Assembly: GCF_038002605.1 (NCBI RefSeq)
Contig: NZ_JBBOCT010000001.1
Span: forward strand, 124,001-188,000
Direction of reading: 5' to 3'
Source: Bacillus sp. FSL K6-3431
GTDB taxonomy: Bacteria > Bacillota > Bacilli > Bacillales > Bacillaceae_C
Length of the DNA stretch: 64,000 bases
Shown here: positions 56,459-64,000 of the stretch, piece by piece
Position numbering within the stretch: the first letter of the stretch is position 1
Layout: the number at the start of each line of letters is the position of its first letter
Notes under the pieces: model-generated
Seen by the model: the letters and a program-made list of their open reading frames with translations, nothing else
What the model was told of the DNA's origin: nothing
Databases searched by the model: none
Program-made: the position numbers and the translations under genes

Positions 56459-56704
56459 ATGAATGATAATAAAGGACATTCTGACTTTATCGTCATTAAA
56501 GCGTTGGAAGATGGAGTGAATGTCATAGGATTAACACGAGGAACAGATACAAGATTCCATCATTCCGAGAAGCTTGATAATGGGGAAGTAATGATTGCGC
56601 AGTTTACAGAACATACCTCAGCTATGAAAATACGAGGAAACGCAAACATCATTACTTCATTTGGTGAAGTGGAGAGTGAAGGAAAAACAAATACTAAGTC
56701 ATAA
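56459..56704 (+). CDS. mtrB: Tryptophan RNA-binding attenuation protein TRAP
   Basis: An 81-residue protein from the ATG at 56459 (GAGGTG 6 nt upstream). It matches B. subtilis TRAP, with RNA contacts equivalent to Lys37 (HHSEKLD) and Lys56/Arg58 (AMKIRG) present. The undecameric ring binds GAG/UAG triplets when loaded with tryptophan and attenuates trp genes. No trp gene lies in this window, so its targets are elsewhere. Confidence 0.96.
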   Translation: MNDNKGHSDFIVIKALEDGVNVIGLTRGTDTRFHHSEKLDNGEVMIAQFTEHTSAMKIRGNANIITSFGEVESEGKTNTKS

Positions 56705-56826
56705 ATAATGAAGAAAACCTTACTATTCTTGAGGAATGTCATTCGCACCTTGGAGAATGTTTATGTTATAATTAATATGATTGTAAAGAAAGAAATTAAA
56801 TCGAGAAAGAAATGGAGACGCTCGTC

Positions 56827-57648
56827 ATGGCTGTGCGTGATTACGTGGAACAGATGAATGATATAAAGAAATTATTACTACAGCAAAGCTATAATGCCTA
56901 TTTTCAGAAAGTGATTGGAACACCACAGATAGACGAGGATCGCCTACTCATGATGTCCATTTCTCTTCAAGATACTCAGTTAACAATTGCAGAACAAAAT
57001 TTGTATATTACCTCAGCCTTGCTAGTCCAACTTGCGTTAGATACGCATGAAAAGGTGGCAGATTCACATACATCACTGGAAGAGCGTCAACTAGCTGTAT
57101 TGGCGGGGGACTATTATAGCGGCAGATATTATCACATATTGGCACATCTTGAAAATATGGATCTAATCACTTCTCTTGCTTCAGCAATTAAAGTTGTAAA
57201 TGAGCATAATATATCGCTTGATCAAAGTATTGACCCTACGTTTGAAGCTTTCCTAAGTAAATATAAAGAAGTAGAAATAGAAGTCATCGAACAGTTTTGC
57301 CTACATTTCCATGTAACTAAATACATAGCTTTTTTTAATGAGTTTTTATTTTTGAAAAAAATGATGATGGAATACGAAGATTTTCATAACGGTGAGACAG
57401 GGCTTTTTTTTGAAAGACTAAAAAAACAATTTATGCCTGAAATTTCGAATGTACATACATCACAGTTATTAAATGCAGACATAAATAAATTAAGTGAATT
57501 AAGTGTTCGTTACATAACAGATTCAATTAATAATATGAATCGCCTGATCGAAGACTTGCCTTTATTGCCACCCATGCTACAAACGCGGATTCAAGAAATG
57601 CTATCGAGCATTCAAGGCTTGACAAGATTAAGCGTGGAAGAAGGTTAG
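56827..57648 (+). CDS. hepS: Heptaprenyl diphosphate synthase component 1
   Basis: A helical protein of about 273 residues, the regulatory partner of HepT. LLQQSYNAYFQKVIGTPQID and LAVLAGDYYSGRYYHILA match the HepS (HEPPP_synt_1) family. ATG 56827 is preferred because GGAG lies 9 nt upstream; ATG 56812 has no good ribosome site. It determines chain length of the menaquinone side-chain precursor together with HepT. The stop is 3 nt before menG. Confidence 0.88.
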   Translation: MAVRDYVEQMNDIKKLLLQQSYNAYFQKVIGTPQIDEDRLLMMSISLQDTQLTIAEQNLYITSALLVQLALDTHEKVADSHTSLEERQLAVLAGDYYSGRYYHILAHLENMDLITSLASAIKVVNEHNISLDQSIDPTFEAFLSKYKEVEIEVIEQFCLHFHVTKYIAFFNEFLFLKKMMMEYEDFHNGETGLFFERLKKQFMPEISNVHTSQLLNADINKLSELSVRYITDSINNMNRLIEDLPLLPPMLQTRIQEMLSSIQGLTRLSVEEG

Positions 57649-57651
57649 GAA

Positions 57652-58356
57652 ATGCAATCTAAAGAAGAACGTGTACATAATGTATTTGAAAAAATTTATG
57701 ATAATTACGATAAAATGAATACAATTATCAGTTTTCAGCAACATATCAAATGGCGAAATGCCACCATGAAAAAAATGTCCGTTTCAAAAGGCGATAAAGC
57801 ACTTGATTTATGTTGTGGTACAGGTGATTGGACGATTGCTCTCGCTAAAAGTGTTGGTGATGATGGGAAAGTGGTTGGCTTAGATTTTAGTCAAAATATG
57901 TTGAAGATTGCCAAGGAGAAAAAAGATCTTGAAAATTTACAACAAATAGAGCTGATACATGGAAACGCGATGGAGCTTCCTTTTCCTGATGATACTTTTG
58001 ATTACGTAACGATCGGATTTGGCCTACGAAATGTCCCCGATTACACACAAGTATTGATGGAAATGAATCGTGTTTTAAAGCCGGGAGGTATGGCAGTTTG
58101 TTTGGAAACATCGCAGCCGACACTACCTGTTTATCGTCAGCTTTATTATACTTATTTCCGATATATCATGCCTTTATTCGGGAAGGTTTTTGCTAAAAGT
58201 TATAAAGAATATTCATGGCTGCAAGAATCAGCTTTGGATTTCCCTGGGATGGATGAATTAGCTCAAATGTTTTGGAAAACAGGTTTTGATAATGTAATCT
58301 ATAAACCTTTTAGCGGCGGTGTAGCAGCGGCTCATATAGGTATAAAACAGAAATAA
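57652..58356 (+). CDS. menG: Demethylmenaquinone methyltransferase
   Basis: A 234-residue UbiE/MenG methyltransferase. The SAM motif is [17 protein letters not shown], then [20 protein letters not shown] and [23 protein letters not shown]. It performs the last step of menaquinone synthesis. It sits between the two heptaprenyl diphosphate synthase genes, as in B. subtilis. Confidence 0.97.
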   Translation: MQSKEERVHNVFEKIYDNYDKMNTIISFQQHIKWRNATMKKMSVSKGDKALDLCCGTGDWTIALAKSVGDDGKVVGLDFSQNMLKIAKEKKDLENLQQIELIHGNAMELPFPDDTFDYVTIGFGLRNVPDYTQVLMEMNRVLKPGGMAVCLETSQPTLPVYRQLYYTYFRYIMPLFGKVFAKSYKEYSWLQESALDFPGMDELAQMFWKTGFDNVIYKPFSGGVAAAHIGIKQK

Positions 58357-58374
58357 AAGCCGGGTGGAAATAAA

Positions 58375-59337
58375 ATGAAACTATCATTACTTAACTCAAA
58401 CTTAAAAGGTGATTTTGATTTAATAGAACAGGAGCTAGAAACCGCTATTTATTCAGAGACTGAGTTACTGAGGGATGCATCAGTACAGCTATTAAAAGCA
58501 GGAGGTAAGAGAATTCGTCCTGTTTTTGTGCTGCTTTCAGCGAAGTTCGGTTCTTATGATATACATAAAGTGAAAAATGTAGCCGTCGCTTTAGAATTGA
58601 TTCATATGGCATCACTTGTTCATGATGATGTAATAGACGATGCAAGGCTCCGCAGGGGAATTACAACAATTAATTATCAATGGAATGATAGAATTGCCAT
58701 GTATACAGGAGATTATATACTCGCCCGGTCTCTTGAATATATGACAAATATAAAGAAGCCCACTGCCCATCAAATATTATCAAATACGATCATCGAAGTT
58801 TGTATTGGTGAAATTGAACAGATAAAAGATAAATATAGATTTAATCAAACATTGCGTGATTACTTAAGAAGAATTAAAAGAAAAACCGCATTACTCATTG
58901 CTGTAAGTTGTGAATTAGGGGCCGTATCCTCAGATGTGGACACACATTTACAAAAGCAATTGTATAGATTTGGTTATTTTATTGGTATGTCTTATCAAAT
59001 TACAGATGATATTTTAGATTTTACAGCATCAGAAAAAGACCTTGGCAAACCTGCTGGGGAAGATTTACGTCAGGGAAATATTACTTTACCTGCATTGTAT
59101 GCAATGGGTGATCAATATTTAAAAGATATTATTTCGAACGTGAATGAAAATACGAGCAAGGAACAAATGTCCGCGATTATTGCAAAGATTAAGAAGTCAG
59201 GGGCAATTGATCAATCACGTGATCTCAGTTTCCGTTATTTAACTAAAGCTCTTGCAATCCTTGATGAGCTCCCAGCAAACCGGGCTAAAAAAGCACTGCA
59301 GGAAATAGCTAATTTTATCGGAAAACGAAAGTTTTAG
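58375..59337 (+). CDS. hepT: Heptaprenyl diphosphate synthase component 2
   Basis: A 320-residue polyprenyl synthase. The first Asp-rich motif is SLVHDDVIDDARLRRG and the second is YQITDDILDFTAS; GGKRIRPVFVLLSAKFG is the substrate motif. With HepS it makes the C35 side chain of MK-7. AGCCGGGTGG lies before the ATG. A terminator overlaps the following repeat region. Confidence 0.96.
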   Translation: MKLSLLNSNLKGDFDLIEQELETAIYSETELLRDASVQLLKAGGKRIRPVFVLLSAKFGSYDIHKVKNVAVALELIHMASLVHDDVIDDARLRRGITTINYQWNDRIAMYTGDYILARSLEYMTNIKKPTAHQILSNTIIEVCIGEIEQIKDKYRFNQTLRDYLRRIKRKTALLIAVSCELGAVSSDVDTHLQKQLYRFGYFIGMSYQITDDILDFTASEKDLGKPAGEDLRQGNITLPALYAMGDQYLKDIISNVNENTSKEQMSAIIAKIKKSGAIDQSRDLSFRYLTKALAILDELPANRAKKALQEIANFIGKRKF

Positions 59338-59359
59338 CCAGCACAGCGCTAACTTTGGC

Positions 59360-59388
59360 AAAAAAAGCCCTAGGAGCGCTTTTTTTAT
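59360..59388 (+). terminator. Intrinsic terminator after hepT
   Basis: AAAAAGC and GCTTTTT arms around CCTAGGAGC, followed by T residues and ATTC. Confidence 0.7.
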
Positions 59389-59477
59389 TCAATTAAACTG
59401 TGTGCTCGACATACATTTTCGGCTCCTTATGTTCCCTTTATCTCAGAATTAATGTTGTTCCTAGACTAAACCCGTCG

Positions 59478-59742
59478 CGTCCTGTGACAACGTCGACACA
59501 CCCACATCCTGTAGGCGCAGTTTGTACGTTGCTAACGGACGCTTTCGCCTTTCATGTCTAGCTCTAGGCGAAAGGGGCTCGAGTCATAAGTCAATCCGTC
59601 AAGAAGGTAAAGCCTAACCTTCTCACCGTTTTATCTTATGCTTGTCACCCCTGAACGAGCGCCTTCCGCTTTTCGTGGCTTACCGTGCTTCCTTTATCTC
59701 GGGCCCACACGATGTGAGTCACATCGGTGTTGCCACAGGACG
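59478..59742. repeat. Intergenic repeat block with inverted ends
   Basis: CGTCCTGTGACAAC (59478-59491) and GTTGCCACAGGACG (59729-59742) are inverted with one mismatch. Between them, GTCTAGCTCTAGGCG to CGAGCGCCTTCCGC forms an imperfect palindrome typical of repeats seen between genes in Bacillaceae. Confidence 0.65.
59521..59552 (+). repeat. 32-bp direct repeat, copy A
   Basis: TTTGTACGTTGCTAACGGAC and the 12 bases after it match copy B at 59769-59800 at 29 of 32 positions. Confidence 0.8.
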
Positions 59743-59768
59743 GCGATCTTAACCGATGATCCATTTTG

Positions 59769-59800
59769 TTTGTACGTCGCTAACGGGCGCTTTCGCTTTT
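59769..59800 (+). repeat. 32-bp direct repeat, copy B
   Basis: TTTGTACGTCGCTAACGGGC and the 12 bases after it; 29 of 32 positions identical to copy A, 248 bp upstream. Confidence 0.8.
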
Positions 59801-59886
59801 CCTTATTGCCATAATATTAAAATAGTGGTATTCTTTTCTTGGTATATGAAAGTATTATGTCGATCTAATTTCAGGAGTGATCACGG

Positions 59887-60333
59887 ATGGAAAAAACGTT
59901 TTTAATGGTAAAACCAGATGGAGTACAAAGAGCGCTAATTGGAGAAATTGTTTCACGATTTGAGAAAAAAGGCTTCCAACTTGTTGGAGCGAAATTAATG
60001 AGTATTTCAAATGAATTAGCTGAAAAACATTATGGTGAACATAAAGAACGGCCTTTTTTCACTGATTTAGTCAATTTCATTACTTCAGGCCCTGTTTTCG
60101 CGATGGTTTGGCAGGGCGAAAATGTAATAGCCGAGGCCAGAAAAATGATGGGTTCAACAAGCCCGGTAGATGCTACACCAGGAACAATACGCGGGGATTA
60201 TAGTGTTGTTGTACATAGAAATATAATTCATGGTTCAGACTCACCTGAGAGTGCTGAAAGAGAGATTGGCTTATTTTTCAAGAACGGTGAGCTTGTCGAA
60301 TACTCTAAGCACATGAATACTTGGCTTTATTAA
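59887..60333 (+). CDS. ndk: Nucleoside diphosphate kinase
   Basis: A 148-residue kinase starting [20 protein letters not shown]. The phosphorylated histidine is His115 in [17 protein letters not shown]. It balances NTP and dNTP pools. TCAGGAGTGAT precedes the ATG. A terminator follows. Confidence 0.98.
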   Translation: MEKTFLMVKPDGVQRALIGEIVSRFEKKGFQLVGAKLMSISNELAEKHYGEHKERPFFTDLVNFITSGPVFAMVWQGENVIAEARKMMGSTSPVDATPGTIRGDYSVVVHRNIIHGSDSPESAEREIGLFFKNGELVEYSKHMNTWLY

Positions 60334-60340
60334 AATCAGT

Positions 60341-60370
60341 AACCGCTTGCAAGTAGCAAGCGGTTTTCTT
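60341..60370 (+). terminator. Intrinsic terminator after ndk
   Basis: AACCGCTTGC (60341-60350) pairs with GCAAGCGGTT (60356-60365), then TTCTT. Confidence 0.93.
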
Positions 60371-60499
60371 GATTTTATAAGGAATTACGATTTGAATGTA
60401 TTCCATTTGATTAGTAAAATCTCATATAATTTGGCCGATATAATTAAAGATAATATACTAGTAAATTCATGTATAATAAATAATAGTACCGGTTGATAG

Positions 60500-61300
<801 letters not shown>

Positions 61301-61353
61301 CGAAGTTCAACTATGATGGCAGTTTCACTTAATGATAGAAAGGAATGAAGCAA

Positions 61354-62427
61354 ATGGAAGTAAAAATTAATACATCATCAAAAAAGTATTCTGTATTTAT
61401 TCAGTCAGGTGCCATTCGACTGATCGAAAAACAGCTTGAAAACAAAAAATATACTCAATTGTATATTATTACCGATCAAACAGTGGGGCCTATGCATCTA
61501 TCTACCTTAATGGCAAATCTCCCGGATGAAATAAAAACAGTTGTGTATCAAGTTCCTTCTGGTGAACGTGCGAAGCAGTTCTCGGTTTATGAAGAGTGTC
61601 TAGTATTTGCATTGGAAAATGGAATTGATCGTAATTCATGTATCATTGCATTTGGTGGCGGTGTTGTAGGGGATGTTGCGGGATTTGTCGCAGGTACATA
61701 TATGCGCGGGATAGATTTCTTGCAAGTTCCGACAACTATTTTAGCTCATGATAGTGCCGTAGGTGGAAAGACTGCTATTAATCTCTCTTTAGGAAAAAAT
61801 ATGGTGGGCGTTTTCCATCAGCCAGAAGCAGTAATATATGATATAGATTTCTTGAAAACATTGCCTGAATCAGAGGTTAGATCTGGATTAGCTGAAGTAG
61901 TTAAACATGCATTGATAGCAGATCCACAATTATTAGTCTATTTAATGGAAAATATAACAAACCTAACAGAAATAACAGACGATATGTTTGTATACATACT
62001 CGGTAGAGGAATTGAAATTAAAGCGGCCGTTGTTTCAGAAGATGAGAAAGAAACCGGCTTACGCGCTATACTAAATTTTGGGCATACTTTAGGTCATGCT
62101 ATTGAATCAACGGCTGGATATGGCAAATATACGCATGGAGAAGCTGTAATGATTGGCATGGTTTATGCTTTATATGTAAGCAAGCATGAACTTGGATTAA
62201 CATATGATATCGCGCAATTTGTAGAGTGGATTACTAAGCTTGGCTATGATACGAAACTTCCGGAAAATTTAAACTTTGAACAAGCATTTCAAGCGATGCA
62301 AAGGGATAAAAAATCTTTAGGAAACAAACCACGCTTCGTACTTTTGGCCGATATTGGAAGACCTAAATTAAAAGAAGTAGAAAAGAATGTCATAGAACAA
62401 ATATACTTGGACTTTAAACGAAGTTAA
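61354..62427 (+). CDS. aroB: 3-dehydroquinate synthase
   Basis: A 357-residue enzyme from the ATG at 61354 with AAGGAATGAAG upstream. NAD and metal motifs are AFGGGVVGDVAGFVAGTYMR, HDSAVGGKTAINL, LNFGHTLGHAIE and KYTHGEAVMIGM. It is the second step of the shikimate pathway. In B. subtilis aroF precedes and aroH follows it; neither is here. Confidence 0.97.
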   Translation: MEVKINTSSKKYSVFIQSGAIRLIEKQLENKKYTQLYIITDQTVGPMHLSTLMANLPDEIKTVVYQVPSGERAKQFSVYEECLVFALENGIDRNSCIIAFGGGVVGDVAGFVAGTYMRGIDFLQVPTTILAHDSAVGGKTAINLSLGKNMVGVFHQPEAVIYDIDFLKTLPESEVRSGLAEVVKHALIADPQLLVYLMENITNLTEITDDMFVYILGRGIEIKAAVVSEDEKETGLRAILNFGHTLGHAIESTAGYGKYTHGEAVMIGMVYALYVSKHELGLTYDIAQFVEWITKLGYDTKLPENLNFEQAFQAMQRDKKSLGNKPRFVLLADIGRPKLKEVEKNVIEQIYLDFKRS

Positions 62428-62550
62428 ACAATACTTTTAACAAACCGTATAAAGATAGCAATTAAGTAAACATCGATAACATGCATTATTCTCCCCTTAT
62501 GAACATAGCTTGTCTAAAGAAAGTTAATGATAGCAAAGGGGGGAGAAAAT

Positions 62551-63432
62551 ATGCATTTTGCCATTCAAAATGCAATCATGATGGACGGATGTAAGGTACG
62601 AACCACATCTATATTAGTTAAAAACAAAGAATTCAATTATATAGGTGACAATATTTCTATGTTTTCAGCGATGAAAATGGATATAAGTTCTTTTATTCTC
62701 ACCCCATCATTTGTGCTGTATGCCACAAATTTACCAATAGATTCTTTTAGCGCTTTTAAAGACCATAGTATAAACTGTATACTTGCCAAAGGTTGCGGAA
62801 CGATTGTTACCGACTTTTCAATTAGTTATGACTATGAATTTGAAGATAAACTACGTGAAAAGCGAACTTCGTTATTAAATAGCCCGGTAGATTATGTATT
62901 GGGAGTCAGAATCCGCGCGCCTAAAATAAATACGACATTAATTAAGAAATGCAAAATAGCAAAAGTTCCTATGATATTTCTTGAAATAAATGATCCACAG
63001 GAATTAAAAACTCTTCCGTGGGGATGGTTAAAGGAGGCGTCATTTCCTTATAATCCTTTATTAATTCCCGTGTTTCCAGGCGATATGAAAGCGAGTAATC
63101 AGAAGAAAATTTGTAAATATTGGTCTAAGCTTTTAGATTTAGAAAAGGTAAATCATCTTCCAAAACCATTACCTCACTACAAACCTTTAGATGAATTATC
63201 TTTAAAGAAAATTGGTTTATATCCAAAAAGAGGATTTTTACGATCAGGCAGCGAAATAAGTTATAACCTATTTTATAAAAACAGCAAAGTTGAACATCAC
63301 GAGCCATTATACTATGATAAACTCGCCGTTGCGGTTCAAAAAGAGAAATTTATTTTTATTAATAATAAAGCTGTTTTTCGGCCGGGATTTGGTGATGAAA
63401 TAATGATAAATCAAACAGCTCTTTTTGTATAG
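62551..63432 (+). CDS. Unrecognised 293-residue protein, amidohydrolase-like N-terminus
   Basis: I do not recognise this gene with certainty. AGGGGGGAG precedes the ATG at 62551. The N-terminal 55 residues (FAIQNAIMMDGCKVRTTSIL and LTPSFVLY) resemble the small beta domain that starts many amidohydrolases, but the His-x-His metal motif that should follow is absent. The C-terminus (KLAVAVQKEKFIFINNKAVF) resembles the returning strands of the same domain. So it could be a degenerate, catalytically dead amidohydrolase relative. It is co-directional with aroB and ypiA, where other bacilli carry aroH and trp genes. Confidence 0.55.
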   Translation: MHFAIQNAIMMDGCKVRTTSILVKNKEFNYIGDNISMFSAMKMDISSFILTPSFVLYATNLPIDSFSAFKDHSINCILAKGCGTIVTDFSISYDYEFEDKLREKRTSLLNSPVDYVLGVRIRAPKINTTLIKKCKIAKVPMIFLEINDPQELKTLPWGWLKEASFPYNPLLIPVFPGDMKASNQKKICKYWSKLLDLEKVNHLPKPLPHYKPLDELSLKKIGLYPKRGFLRSGSEISYNLFYKNSKVEHHEPLYYDKLAVAVQKEKFIFINNKAVFRPGFGDEIMINQTALFV

Positions 63433-63458
63433 TTAGCTGGATAGGAAGGGAAATACGT

Positions 63459-64000
63459 ATGAGAAGTGCGGAATTAATGATTAAGTATATTGAGGAACAA
63501 AATCTCGGAAAAGCGACATTGCAATTTGAGAAAGTAAAAAAGGAAAATAATGATGATGAAAAATTTATGCTTGCTCAACAATTATTTGATTATGGTTTTC
63601 TAGACGAAACGAAGGAATTATATGAAATATTACTTCGTACACATCCTGATGAAGCAGAATTGAAAATTTTACTTGCAGAACTATTAATAGAAATGAATAA
63701 TGAGGATGAAGCATTTCAATATTTAGAAATGGTTGATCGTAATAACCCGCTTTTTCCTCAAGCATTACTTGTTCAAGCGGATTTATACCAAATGCAGGGC
63801 ATGTATGAAGTAAGTGAACAAAAACTACTTCAAGCAAAAAACTTATTAGATAAAGAACCTGTAATTGATTATGCTTTAGCTGAATTGTATATGTCTCAAG
63901 GGAGGTTTTTGGAGGCAACTAGAAATTTCAAATCACTTTTAGAAACAGGGCATACAGAGTTTATGAATATTGATATTCATGGTCGGATGGCTGAAGCATT
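63459..64000 (+). CDS. ypiA: TPR-repeat protein YpiA, N-terminal part (runs off window)
   Basis: It is open from the ATG at 63459 (AGGAAGGGA upstream) to the right edge, 180 codons. Helical repeats of about 34 residues are visible: AQQLFDYGFLDETKELYEIL, AELLIEMNNEDEAFQYLEMV, ADLYQMQGMYEVSEQKLLQA and AELYMSQGRFLEATRNFKSL. These are tetratricopeptide repeats, so it is a protein-binding scaffold. In B. subtilis ypiA comes after aroE at the end of the aro-trp supra-operon, before ypiB and qcrABC. The C-terminus is outside the window. Confidence 0.85.
   Translation, partial: MRSAELMIKYIEEQNLGKATLQFEKVKKENNDDEKFMLAQQLFDYGFLDETKELYEILLRTHPDEAELKILLAELLIEMNNEDEAFQYLEMVDRNNPLFPQALLVQADLYQMQGMYEVSEQKLLQAKNLLDKEPVIDYALAELYMSQGRFLEATRNFKSLLETGHTEFMNIDIHGRMAEA

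Larger units (their letters stand above)
59338..59886. other. Intergenic region rich in repeats
   Basis: A terminator (59360-59388), then a mosaic of GC-richer repeats: an inverted-repeat-bounded block at 59478-59742 with an imperfect palindrome inside (about 59555-59665), and a pair of 32-bp direct repeats. No gene is present. Confidence 0.7.

Noticed and set aside
59478..59800. CRISPR array from the 32-bp direct repeats
   Set aside because: Only two copies, 248 bp apart, with no regular spacers and no cas genes.
63565..63918. Minus-strand ORF of 117 codons at the right edge
   Set aside because: It is antisense to the clear TPR repeats of ypiA.

Overview
The window is a low-GC chromosome segment of an endospore-forming member of the Bacillaceae. 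SpoIVA, CotJABC, SleB-YpeB, PrsW, TRAP (MtrB), HBsu, YpbH and YpdA, AGGAGG-type ribosome sites, and a cmk-to-ndk gene order like that of Bacillus subtilis all support this. Genus and species cannot be fixed from the sequence alone.

Layout. 1-591 is the start of a minus-strand PEP carboxylase gene that runs off the left edge. 1159-1614 is an SRPBCC-fold protein. 2244-7795 holds nikR followed by a nickel-type ABC importer (nikABCDE), then a cupin/AraC regulator. From 9666 to 28526 lies a co-directional nitrogen-assimilation cluster of about 19 kb: glutamate synthase (gltA, gltB), LL-diaminopimelate aminotransferase and epimerase (dapL, dapF), glutamine synthetase, asparagine synthase, an ammonium channel, a GlnD-like DUF294 nucleotidyltransferase paired with a DnaQ-like exonuclease, and carbamoyl-phosphate synthase (carA, carB). 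A dead transposase flanked by inverted copies of an intergenic repeat follows (28.8-30.1 kb), then an isolated hisH-hisF pair and a remnant of a cotJC-like gene.

32.6-36.3 kb is a PspA envelope-stress operon of the B. subtilis ydjF-ydjG-ydjH-ydjI type with a SigW-like promoter. It is followed by a SEC-C/HTH protein and the minus-strand cotJABC operon. From 39.1 kb to the right edge the order largely follows B. subtilis: ypbG, ypbH, ypdA, prsW, sleB, ypeB, ypfA, cmk, plsC, rpsA-like ypfD, yphA, der, gpsA, yphE, yphF, spoIVA, hbs, folE, mtrB, hepS, menG, hepT, ndk, cheR, aroB. Here aroB is followed by an unrecognised 293-aa protein and ypiA. The aroF, aroH, trp, hisC, tyrA and aroE genes found in that neighbourhood in B. 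subtilis are absent.

Functionally, the left half links metal import with capture of ammonium and its distribution to glutamate, glutamine, asparagine, carbamoyl phosphate, diaminopimelate and, through HisH-HisF, an imidazole-type product. The right half is core housekeeping (translation, GTPase, phospholipid, menaquinone) mixed with sporulation and germination genes. The best candidates for something little described are the Amt-DUF294-exonuclease unit, dapL-dapF inside a glt-gln cluster, and the divergent orphan HisH-HisF. No tRNA, rRNA or CRISPR array was seen.
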